DNA of 64,000 nucleotides from JAEVLT01 sp050496765. GTDB taxonomy: Bacteria > Bacillota > Bacilli > Bacillales > Cytobacillaceae. Position numbers and translations under genes: made by a program. A model generated the notes under the pieces. That model was not told the DNA's origin, made no database searches, and saw only the letters and a list, made by a program, of their open reading frames with translations. The DNA is taken from the NCBI RefSeq assembly GCF_050496765.1, contig NZ_JBNWEO010000015.1, positions 248,001 through 312,000 on the forward strand, in the 5' to 3' direction. Of the stretch, positions 24,883-32,918 are shown one piece after another. Numbering within the stretch: the stretch's first letter is position 1; every line of letters starts with the position of its first letter.

Positions 24883-26949
24883 ATGGCTGAGACAAGTTAT
24901 GTAAAGACAGTCTGCGGTTATTGCGGAACGGGCTGCGGACTGATTTTGGAAGTAAAAGACAATCGTATTGTCAAAATTCGCGGGGATAAAGAAGCTCCAG
25001 TCAACAAAGGCCAGACATGTGTGAAGGGGGCGTTTGCCTATGAATATGTCCATGCCGAAAAAAGGTTAACAACACCAATGATCCGCAAAGCAGGAAAATT
25101 GGTTGAATCAACATGGGATGAGGCTTATACGTTTATGGCAGAAAAATTGGCTGCAATCAGGAATACCTTTGGTCCAAACGCGATTTCCATGTTTGCCTGT
25201 GCCCGGACGACAAATGAATCAAACTATATCACCCAGAAATTTATGCGTACAGCAATTGGCAGCAACAATATTGACGGCTGCAACCGAACGTGACACGCTC
25301 CAAGTGTTGCCGGTCTGGCAACTGTTTTTGGAAGCGGTTTCCCAACGAATACGCTTGATGATTTTGACAAAGCAGAAGTATTGCTGCTAATGGGCTCTAA
25401 TACATCAGAAGCCCATCCAATTATCGCCAACAGAATTAAGAAAGCAGCTAAGTCGGGTTTGAAAGTAATTGTGATTGATCCGAGAAAAATTGAGATGGCA
25501 AAAATTGCTCACCGTCATTTGCAAATTAATATAGGAACAGATATTGCTCTGATCAATGCAATGATTCGCGTCATTTTAAAAGAAGGCTTGTACAGACATG
25601 AGTTTATCAGTCAGTTTACGCATGATTTTGACGCACTTGAAAAGCAAGTCGATCCATTTACGCCGGAAGTTGCTGCCGGAATTACTGGGATAGCAGCTGA
25701 GGATATTATTGAAACAGCCCGTGAGTATGCAAATGCAAGTGCTGCAATGATTGCCTATACCCTTGGTATCACGGAACACCATTGCGGTGTTAACAATGTT
25801 TTTGATATAGCAAACTTGGCTTTATTAACAGGAAATATCGGTAAAGAAGGTTCAGGAATCATGCCTTTGCGCGGTCAAAACAATGTGCAAGGTGCAGGGG
25901 ATATGGGCTGTCTGCCGAATCAGCTGCCAGGAGCAATGAGCCTAGTAAAGGCTGAATACCGCAGCCGTTTTGAAAAGGCATGGAATGTTAGCCTAAACCC
26001 GGAAAGTGGAGACACTCAGACGCGAACTTTCGACCGTATTGAGGAAGAAAAAGTAAAAGCACTTTATGTCATTGGCGAAAACCCCCTGCTTGCGGATGTT
26101 CACATGAATCATACAAGAAAACTGCTAGAAAAGCTTGATCTATTGATTGTTCAGGATATTTTTCTGACGGAAATGGCTGAAATGGCTGACGTCGTACTCC
26201 CCGCAAGATCATGGGGTGAAGTAGACGGCACGTATACGAACACAGACAGAAGAATTCAGCGCGTCCGTACGGCAGTAAAGGCTCACCCGAATACGAAAGA
26301 AGATTGGGAGATTCTGTGTGAACTGTCGACAAAGATGGGGTATAAAATGAGCTATCAAAGCAGTGAGGAAATTTGGGATGAAGTCCGAACCATCGCCTGG
26401 GAGATGTATGGCGGGATGTCATATCAGCGACTTGAGAAAGAGTATAGCTTGCACTACCCTTGTCCTAATGAAAGCCATCAAGGTACTTTTATCTTGCATG
26501 ACCGTTTTCATCAGCCTGCCGAAAAGAAGGGAATGTCCAAGTCTCCGTTCATTCCTGTTGATTATACGCCTCCGCTGGAACGGCCAGATGCCGAGTACCC
26601 GTTTATGTTAACGACAGGAAGGCGATATGAATCCTATAATACTCATACTCAAACAAGATACTATGCGCCTGGCGTAAAAATTAAACAAACGGAAGAAACG
26701 ATCGATCTTCATCCGGAGGATGCCCTAATGCTCGGCATAGCTGACGGCGAACGGGTGCAGGTTCGTTCACGGAGAGGTGAATTGACAGTAAAAGCAAAAA
26801 TTACGGAACAGGTTGTGCCAGGACTAGTTTTTATGAGCTTTCATTGGAGTGAGGTTCCAACGAATGTTTTGACATTAAATGAATTTGATCCTATTTCGGG
26901 AACAGCCGAATTCAAAGCGTGCGCCGTCGCCATTTCGAAACTGAACTAG
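24883..26949 (+). CDS. fdhF: Selenocysteine-containing formate dehydrogenase (FdhF-like), UGA 25291-25293 read as Sec
   Basis: Oxidises formate to CO2 at a Mo/W bis-MGD centre. 688 residues, near the 715 of E. coli FDH-H. N-terminal [4Fe-4S] motif CGYCGTGC with a later Cys in GQTCVKG. The frame is interrupted only by TGA at codon 137, in the context GCNRT-U-HAPSVAGL, exactly where the family has Sec or Cys (Sec140 in E. coli). A SECIS hairpin starts 12 nt after the UGA. The downstream part continues in the same frame to 26949 with intact motifs (MGSNTSEAHP, GENPLLADV, TTGRRYESYNTHTQTR). Start ATG 24883 follows GGGAGG; an upstream ATG at 24859 is unlikely. Standard gene calling gives two fragments. 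It lacks the N-terminal ferredoxin-like extension of YrhE/YjgC, and no partner subunit is adjacent, so the electron acceptor is unknown. Confidence 0.92.
25291..25322 (+). promoter_or_regulatory. SECIS element (selenocysteine insertion hairpin) with its UGA
   Basis: GUUGCC (25306-25311) pairs perfectly with GGCAAC (25317-25322) around the loop GGUCU. As I recall it, E. coli fdhF has the same GGUCU apical loop with the same 18-nt gap from the UGA, and the sequence after the UGA (CACGxxCCA) agrees too. In bacteria SelB binds this apical loop. Confidence 0.9.
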
Positions 26950-26957
26950 TGTGAAAA

Positions 26958-26998
26958 GAGCCGCCAAATCACCAAGATGATTTGGCGGCTCGCTTTAT
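26958..26998 (+). terminator. Terminator after fdhF
   Basis: GAGCCGCCAAATCA / TGATTTGGCGGCTC, 14-bp perfect stem with a 6-nt loop, then a T-rich tail. Confidence 0.92.
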
Positions 26999-27193
26999 TT
27001 TTACCCGATACATCGTGTTCATTTAGGTCGAAAGCGAGTATATAATAGTCAAATACTTCTGTCTATTAGTCATCTTCTCGTAATATGAATGCATTATCTG
27101 TAAAGGATTATTAATCTCCCTGTTCTTTCGATTGAGAGAATTCATGTTATGATTGTTTCTGTTAGCTGCTAAGAGAACATGGGAGGTAGAACA

Positions 27194-28018
27194 ATGATCA
27201 AAACGATTAAAACTTTGCTTGCAGTTGCTGCACTCTCAGGAACTGTAGGTGCTAATGTACAGGCGGCAGAAATTACAGTACAAAAAGGTGATACGCTCTG
27301 GAATCTATCACAAGTACATAATACGTCTGTAGAAAACTTAAAAAATTGGAATAAACTTACAACCGATGTCATTCACCCTGGGGATGTGTTAACGGTCCAA
27401 GAAGAATCCCATTATACAGTAAAACAGGGTGACACTTTATGGGCGATAGCGGAAAACTATAACGTAACTGTTGCTCAATTAAAAGAGTGGAATCGACTTC
27501 ATTCAGACTTAATTCGTCCAGGTTTAAATCTTGTCATTCTTGATCATAAAGTTGCAAACAATTTAACAAGCCAATCCGAACGTAAAACGGAATCCGCAAT
27601 CAGTACAAGTGCCAACACTCAAAGCCGAGCGGAGGTTCAAACTGTCCCAGCTGTGGCACCTAGCCAGTCAGAGGTGAAAGCACAAAGCAAGACTGTACAA
27701 CCAATTCCAGTAAACAATCAAATCAGCTCAAAAGAAATGACGGTAAAAGCTACAGCTTACACAGCTTCATGTGCCGGATGCTCGGGCGTAACAGCAACCG
27801 GCGTCAACCTGAAAGCAAACCCCGATGCAAAAGTTATATCGGTTGATCCATCGGTCATTCCACTTGGATCGAAAGTATATGTGGAAGGATATGGTGTTGC
27901 CACAGCAGCTGACACTGGCGGCAGCATTAAGGGAAATCGAATCGATGTCTTTATTTCCTCAAAACAGGATGCTATTAACTGGGGAACAAAAGAAGTTAAA
28001 GTAAAAATATTAAACTAA
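27194..28018 (+). CDS. Secreted LysM-3D protein (YocH-like cell-wall protein)
   Basis: 274 residues. Signal peptide (cleavage near VQA-AEI), two LysM peptidoglycan-binding repeats (about 26-70 and 74-118, each with GDTLW), a Ser/Gln/Val-rich linker, and a C-terminal 3D domain (about 180-274) with the three aspartates in SVDPSVIPLG, TAADTGG and NRIDVF. It resembles B. subtilis YocH, a muralytic or stationary-phase wall protein. Start ATG 27194 follows GGGAGGTAGA; the longer frame from 27179 begins before the ribosome binding site. Two cysteines in the 3D domain (CAGC) are close enough to form a disulfide. Confidence 0.9.
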   Translation: MIKTIKTLLAVAALSGTVGANVQAAEITVQKGDTLWNLSQVHNTSVENLKNWNKLTTDVIHPGDVLTVQEESHYTVKQGDTLWAIAENYNVTVAQLKEWNRLHSDLIRPGLNLVILDHKVANNLTSQSERKTESAISTSANTQSRAEVQTVPAVAPSQSEVKAQSKTVQPIPVNNQISSKEMTVKATAYTASCAGCSGVTATGVNLKANPDAKVISVDPSVIPLGSKVYVEGYGVATAADTGGSIKGNRIDVFISSKQDAINWGTKEVKVKILN

Positions 28019-28050
28019 AAAACAAGCTGGATATTATCCAGCTTGTTTTA
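28019..28050. terminator. Bidirectional terminator LysM-3D / narK
   Basis: AAACAAGCTGGATA / TATCCAGCTTGTTT hairpin lies between two convergent genes and includes the narK stop region. Confidence 0.85.
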
Positions 28051-29335
28051 TGTTTTCAGGTATTACCGTTGTTTTCCGTTGATAATAAAACCAATTTAGT
28101 AGGATAGAAACAAAATAAAACGCAATAAAGAAATAAAAAGCGGTAACGGGTGTTCCAGTAGCTTTTACAGACCAGCCGAAAAGCTTAGGAATAAAAAAAG
28201 AACCGTAGGCTGCAAATGCGGCGGAAAAACCGATTACAGGTGCAGCTTCTTTTGGAATAAAGATGGTTGGAATCATTTGGAACGTTGATCCGGAACCAAC
28301 ACCTGAAGCTAAAAATAGGACAAGGAATGCTGCTAAGAAACCAGCAAACTGTTTGCTGCTTAGAAAGAAGATGACTCCGCCGGCACCGATTCCCATAATG
28401 ACCAGGACATAGGCCGTAATTTTTGCCCCACCAATTTTATCGGAAAGCCAGCCGCCGACAGGACGGGCAGCAGCGGCAACAAGCGCACCTAAAAAGGCCA
28501 ATGAAATATGTTCCGGAAATTGCGATTTTAGTAAAAGCGGGAAGGCTGCCGAATAGCCAATAAATGAACCGAACGTTGCAACATACAGTACGGTCATGAT
28601 CCACGTATGTTTTCTTTTGACGATTACAAATTGATCAGCAACAGATTGTTTTGCATTTGGAACATTGTCCATCCCAAATAAGGCAAGAATCGTCAGAATA
28701 GCAATTGGAATAACCCATATGAACGCAGCATTTTGCAGCCAGATTTTTTGGCCGTTCGCTATAACTTGATTTCCGCCAATGAATGCAAAAGTTCCAGAAG
28801 TAATAATTAACGGTGTAACAAATTGAACAACAGACACGCCCATATTTCCTAAACCGCCATTAATCCCAAGCGCTGTTCCTTTTTCTTTTTTTGGAAAAAA
28901 GAAACTGATATTTGCAGATGAAGAGGAGAAGTTGCCTCCGCCTAATCCGCAAAGGGCTGCAAGCAAAAGCATTACCGAAAAAGGCGTTTCAGGATTTTGA
29001 ACAGCAAAGCCTATTCCGATCGCCGGAATCGCCAAAATGGCAGTTGAAATCACTGTCCAGTTTTTTCCCCCGATTGTTCCAACTGCAAAAGTATAGACAA
29101 AACGCAAGGTTGCGCCAACGAGACCGGGAATTGCTGCTAGGGTAAATAATTGCTCTTCGGAAAAATGGAAGCCGATATCATTCAACCGAACTGCGACAAC
29201 TGACCAGATTTGCCAAACGACAAAAGCCAACATCAGGCTTGGAACAGAAATCCATAGATTCCGATTGGCATGTTTTTTCCCTTCTTTATTCCAGAACTTT
29301 TCATCCTCTGGATTCCAATAACTTAGTCTTGCCAT
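28034..29335 (-). CDS. narK: Nitrate/nitrite transporter NarK
   Basis: Major facilitator with 12 helices, 433 residues. N-terminal WNPEDEKFWNKEGKKHANRN is typical of NarK proteins, as is the nitrate signature CGLGGGNFSSSSANISFFFP after helix 4. It imports nitrate for NarG or exchanges it for nitrite. A perfect Fnr box lies 82 nt upstream with a matching -10, so anaerobic activation by Fnr is expected. The ATG follows GGAGGAAA. The second NarK-like gene lies upstream on the same strand; each has its own promoter region. Confidence 0.95.
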   Translation of the reverse strand: MARLSYWNPEDEKFWNKEGKKHANRNLWISVPSLMLAFVVWQIWSVVAVRLNDIGFHFSEEQLFTLAAIPGLVGATLRFVYTFAVGTIGGKNWTVISTAILAIPAIGIGFAVQNPETPFSVMLLLAALCGLGGGNFSSSSANISFFFPKKEKGTALGINGGLGNMGVSVVQFVTPLIITSGTFAFIGGNQVIANGQKIWLQNAAFIWVIPIAILTILALFGMDNVPNAKQSVADQFVIVKRKHTWIMTVLYVATFGSFIGYSAAFPLLLKSQFPEHISLAFLGALVAAAARPVGGWLSDKIGGAKITAYVLVIMGIGAGGVIFFLSSKQFAGFLAAFLVLFLASGVGSGSTFQMIPTIFIPKEAAPVIGFSAAFAAYGSFFIPKLFGWSVKATGTPVTAFYFFIAFYFVSILLNWFYYQRKTTVIPENIKQAG

Positions 29336-29416
29336 ATTGTTTCCTCCAAATTTTTAAAGTATCAAATGATTCGCGATTTACATTGTTAATCTTAAAAGAG
29401 AGAAACACTGAAAGAT

Positions 29417-29432
29417 TGTGAGGTACGTCACA
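29417..29432 (-). promoter_or_regulatory. Perfect Fnr (CRP-family) binding site upstream of narK
   Basis: TGTGAGGTACGTCACA fits the Bacillus Fnr consensus TGTGA-N6-TCACA at all ten defined positions. A TAAGAT -10 element lies 22 nt beyond its edge on the minus strand, which puts the box near -41.5, the usual class II position. Confidence 0.85.
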
Positions 29433-29522
29433 TTTTAAGTGAACGAACTGTGAACGGAGAGAAATGGACATAAAGTTGTAAAAATATCTTCTCAGAGGGA
29501 TGGATCAATTAAAAAAAGGTCC

Positions 29523-31058
29523 TCAAGAAGAAGACCTTTTTGCAGATGGTTTTAAATCCTTTACTACGTCTTGTTTTAACTCATTAAACATACCCACAAA
29601 ATTTTTAGTTTCGCCTGCATCATTTTTAATAGCGGAAATGGTTAACCATTCTAAATAAACGTCTTGATTTTTTCGCTTATTCCAAATTGGTCCTTGCCAT
29701 GAGCCATTGCTTCGTAAATTTTCCCACATTTTGTGATAAAACTCATTAGTATGCTCACCTGACTGAAGAACGCTTGGCGTTTTTCCTACAACCTCATCCT
29801 GCGAGTAGCCGGTAATTTTAGAAAATGCAGGATTGACCATTTGAATGACACCGTTAGCATCTGTGACGATAATTCCTTCTGTGGTTGATTTAATAATTTT
29901 TGCTGAGATTTCAAGCTTTTCCTGATAAAACAGCCATACAACCAAAATTAAACTTGCGAGGGAAAACTCTGACAATGACATAAACCCTATCGCATAATGA
30001 CCAGTTAAATTAAATAGGATGGTCAGAATCAATGGCGGGAAGAATCCGCCCAACCCTCCCATTGCAGCAACGATTCCGTTAACAATTCCTGCTTGTTTCG
30101 TAAAATAAAAAGGTACCAATTTAAAAATCGCCCCATTGCCGATTCCTGCACAAAAAGAAACGAGCAGGCTGCCGAACGAATAAATGGGCAGGGAAGGTGT
30201 AAAGGATAACAAAAATCCTGCAAAAGTCAGCCCAAAAAAGACGCCTATTAATATAAGAAAAGGGTTAATTTTGTCCCCAAGCCAGCCCCCGACTGGACGG
30301 AATAGTGTCGCGACAACGATAAATCCCGCAGTCCGCAGCCCGGCATCGACTTTTGACAATTCAAAATGATTCACCAAGAAAGACGGCAGATAAATCGTGA
30401 ATGCAACAAATGCTCCAAAAGTAATGAAGTAAAACAAGCTTAAAAACCACAGTTTTGGATTTTTGTATACCTCTTTTATTTGCTCTGTTAATGGATTATT
30501 GACTTTTTTCTCATGCCGGTCTCCGAAAAGAAAATTTATAAGAGCAAAAACAAGAACAAGAACAAGAAAAATTTTAATCGTTGATCTCCATCCGAAAGCA
30601 TTTGCGATAACAGGTGCGGCAAACGAGGTTACAGCTGTACCGATATTTCCGGCACCGTAAATGCCATTAATGAAACCATGCCTTTCTTTCGGGTAGTATT
30701 TAGGCAAGGAAGTTACCCCGACCGAAAAGATTGCACCGCCGACACCCAGAAGAAATCCCCCTAGCAATAGCAAAAGTAAAGTGTTGGCGAAGCTAATGAT
30801 AAAAATGGGGGCAAGCATAACTAAAAAGCTGATTGTAAATAATGTACGCGCCCCAAAGCGGTTAGTCCAGTACCCGATTGGCACTCGAAGAATGGAACCG
30901 AGAATGACTGGAACTGCTGTCACCCAAGCTTGCTGGGGAGATGTTAACTGGATATCCGATTTTATAAAAGGCATTAATGAAGACAGAAGCACCCAAACCA
31001 TAAATCCTGCAATTAGACTCGATGTTTGAATGACTAATTGTTTTGTTCCTTGATTCAT
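29523..31058 (-). CDS. NarK-type nitrate transporter fused to a C-terminal PAS domain
   Basis: 511 residues. Residues 1-380 form a 12-helix nitrate/nitrite transporter with both family signatures (GFLLGVGGAIFSVGVTSLPK and CAGIGNGAIFKLVPFYF). Immediately after the last helix (ending near 378) a complete PAS domain (about 385-495) follows, with TTEGIIVTDANGVIQMVNPA, LQSGEHTNEFY and NGSWQGPIWNKRK, then a basic Ser-rich tail. No output domain is present. The PAS closely resembles those of the kinase at 22.2-24.7 kb. Start ATG 31056-31058 follows AAAGGAGG; the frame is open to 31118, but that would put the ribosome binding site inside. A likely Fnr-type site lies upstream. The PAS may gate transport or bind the kinase; this is inference. 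Confidence 0.93.
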   Translation of the reverse strand: MNQGTKQLVIQTSSLIAGFMVWVLLSSLMPFIKSDIQLTSPQQAWVTAVPVILGSILRVPIGYWTNRFGARTLFTISFLVMLAPIFIISFANTLLLLLLGGFLLGVGGAIFSVGVTSLPKYYPKERHGFINGIYGAGNIGTAVTSFAAPVIANAFGWRSTIKIFLVLVLVFALINFLFGDRHEKKVNNPLTEQIKEVYKNPKLWFLSLFYFITFGAFVAFTIYLPSFLVNHFELSKVDAGLRTAGFIVVATLFRPVGGWLGDKINPFLILIGVFFGLTFAGFLLSFTPSLPIYSFGSLLVSFCAGIGNGAIFKLVPFYFTKQAGIVNGIVAAMGGLGGFFPPLILTILFNLTGHYAIGFMSLSEFSLASLILVVWLFYQEKLEISAKIIKSTTEGIIVTDANGVIQMVNPAFSKITGYSQDEVVGKTPSVLQSGEHTNEFYHKMWENLRSNGSWQGPIWNKRKNQDVYLEWLTISAIKNDAGETKNFVGMFNELKQDVVKDLKPSAKRSSS

Positions 31059-31359
31059 GAAAATCCTCCTTTTAACCCGATTAATCGTAGATTGCCCAAT
31101 CAAAAAGGGATCATCCAATGCTTGAAGGTGATTTTATTATAAAGAGAAAACCAAATGGAAAGATGTGAAGTATGATACAAATTTGTACACATTGCCGCTA
31201 TTTACATTCGGCGCTATTAAAATTTTGGTCAACACAGTCTTTGTATAAATCATATAGGTAGAGCGGAAAAAATTTTTTCAATAAATAAGGCTTTAATGTG
31301 TGAAGGGATTGTTTACATTCGTTCATTGGAGTAGTATATTTTTCCTTGTACATATGAAA
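31059..31359. other. Divergent promoter region NarK-PAS / riboswitch operon
   Basis: Holds the minus-strand promoter of the NarK-PAS gene, the Fnr-like site 31164-31179, and a plus-strand promoter for the riboswitch (TATATT near 31336, TTTACA about 20 nt before it). The 65-codon frame at 31198-31395 lacks a ribosome binding site and runs antisense into the riboswitch, so it is not called. Confidence 0.5.
31164..31179 (-). promoter_or_regulatory. Probable Fnr-type site upstream of the NarK-PAS gene
   Basis: TGTGAAGTATGATACA matches TGTGA-N6-TCACA at 8 of 10 defined positions, 105 nt before the start codon. Confidence 0.5.
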
Positions 31360-31485
31360 TGATCGCTGAATCAAATTTGAGCGGGGGAACCACATTGGCT
31401 AATTTTTAGCCGGTTTGGGGCGAATCCTTTTTAAGGTAGGGTTTGTTGAGAATCCGAGTCCGTCAGCTAACCTCGTAAGCGCAGG
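31360..31485 (+). ncRNA. Cyclic di-AMP riboswitch (ydaO/yuaA type)
   Basis: Contains the conserved blocks GAGCGGGGGAACCACATTGG (31379-31398), TTGGGGCGAATCC, AGGTAGGG and the diagnostic end ATCCG/GTCCGTCAGCTAACCTCG with GTAAGCG. CGCT (31363) and AGCG (31479) close the outer helix. A terminator follows at 31507-31536. In this class c-di-AMP binding favours termination, so the downstream transporter and ktrBA genes would be off when c-di-AMP (a signal of high K+) is high. Confidence 0.93.
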
Positions 31486-31506
31486 GAAATGGTTTTCTTA
31501 GTTTTA

Positions 31507-31536
31507 GACACTAAGGGGTTCCCTAGTGTTTTTTTG
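31507..31536 (+). terminator. Expression-platform terminator of the c-di-AMP riboswitch
   Basis: ACACTA-GGG / CCC-TAGTGT stem followed by seven T, 22 nt after the riboswitch and 64 nt before the first gene. Confidence 0.85.
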
Positions 31537-31599
31537 CTTTATGGATGGAAAGAATACAACTTCCTAGAACAGCAAGATTTAGAAACAGGAGTGAAATGA

Positions 31600-32880
31600 A
31601 TGGGAACACAGGAACTAATTGCTTTAGTCATTTTTCTATTTACTTATGCCATGATCATTTCAGAACAAATTCATCGAACGACGATTGCGATGCTCGGTGG
31701 CTTGCTAATGGTTGCACTAGGAATTCTTGATCAAAAAGCAGCCATTCACTATATTGATTTCAATACAATTGGCTTGCTTGTCGGAATGATGGTGATCGTT
31801 GGAATAACCGCTCAAACTGGCGTTTTTGAGTATATCGCCATCTGGTCAGCACAAAAAGTGAAGGGGGATCCAATTAAAATTTTAGTGGCATTAAGTGTTT
31901 TTACAGCTATTGCTTCCGCCTTTTTAGACAATGTAACAACGGTTTTACTTGTTGTCCCGGTGACATTAAGCATTACAAACCAACTGAAAGTAGGTCCGAT
32001 TCCGTATTTGTTATCGGAAGTATTTGCGTCAAATATTGGTGGAACGGCGACTATGATTGGCGATCCGCCTAATATTATGATCGGCAGTGCGGTAAAGGGA
32101 CTAACATTTAATGCGTTTATCAAGAATTTAACGCTCATTAATCTATTGATCTTGATTGTCACGATCGCTCTTTTAGTTGTTTTTTATCGCAAACAGCTGC
32201 GTACAACAATGAAGTACAAAGAAGAGCTACTAAAAAAAGATGCCCACAAAGAATTAAAGGATCCGGTTTTGCTGAAAAAAAGTTTGCTCATTATTTTTCT
32301 AACGTTGGTCGGATTTTTTAGCCACCAGTTTACCCATCTGGAAACGGCGACCATTGCGTTAATTGGCGCATTTTTATTACTCCTTGTCACCGGTGACAAA
32401 TATTTGGCAGTTGCCTTGGAAAAAATAGAATGGACGACCCTTTTCTTTTTTATTGGATTGTTTGTGATTGTAGGGGGACTCGTCGAAACCGGTTTAATTG
32501 GGGCGCTGGCGAAAAAAGCGATGTCCTTAACAGGTGGAGAATTAAAATCGACCACTTTTCTTGTACTGTGGATGAGCGCGCTCATTTCTGCTTTTGTCGA
32601 CAATATTCCATTTGTCGCTACAATGATACCGCTCATAAAAGAAATGGGGACTCTAGGAATTACGAATTTGGATCCGCTTTGGTGGAGTTTGTCCCTTGGT
32701 GCGTGCTTGGGCGGGAATGGCACATTAATCGGCGCCAGCGCCAATCTAGTTGTTGCTGGGATTGCTTCAAAGAATGGCCATCATATTTCATTTATGCGAT
32801 TTTTGGTGATCGGTTTTCCAATCATGATTGTTTCCATTTTAATTTCAACGGTTTATGTTTATTTTCGTTATTTGATGTAA
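31600..32880 (+). CDS. ArsB/NhaD (SLC13-like) ion transporter under c-di-AMP control
   Basis: 426 residues, about ten to twelve helices in two related halves, each with a re-entrant motif: ASAFLDNVTTVLLVVP in the first, and SAFVDNIPFVATMIPL in the second; GGTATMIGDPPNIMIG and GGNGTLIGASANLVVAG are the paired substrate loops. This is the ion-transporter superfamily that includes ArsB and NhaD. The substrate cannot be read off; its place after a c-di-AMP riboswitch and before ktrBA argues for Na+/K+ or osmotic balance, not arsenite. ATG follows GGAGTGAA. First gene of a three-gene operon. Confidence 0.85.
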   Translation: MGTQELIALVIFLFTYAMIISEQIHRTTIAMLGGLLMVALGILDQKAAIHYIDFNTIGLLVGMMVIVGITAQTGVFEYIAIWSAQKVKGDPIKILVALSVFTAIASAFLDNVTTVLLVVPVTLSITNQLKVGPIPYLLSEVFASNIGGTATMIGDPPNIMIGSAVKGLTFNAFIKNLTLINLLILIVTIALLVVFYRKQLRTTMKYKEELLKKDAHKELKDPVLLKKSLLIIFLTLVGFFSHQFTHLETATIALIGAFLLLLVTGDKYLAVALEKIEWTTLFFFIGLFVIVGGLVETGLIGALAKKAMSLTGGELKSTTFLVLWMSALISAFVDNIPFVATMIPLIKEMGTLGITNLDPLWWSLSLGACLGGNGTLIGASANLVVAGIASKNGHHISFMRFLVIGFPIMIVSILISTVYVYFRYLM

Positions 32881-32918
32881 ATGTATAGGGTAAATGAAAA
32901 TTGCTGGGAGGAAAAATA

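Noticed and set aside
24859..25293. Formate dehydrogenase as a pseudogene broken by a stop
   Set aside because: The stop is a TGA at the family's Sec/Cys position, the frame is unchanged after it, and a GGUCU-loop SECIS follows at the expected distance.
31198..31395. 65-codon minus-strand frame
   Set aside because: No ribosome binding site, and its start lies inside the antisense of the c-di-AMP riboswitch.
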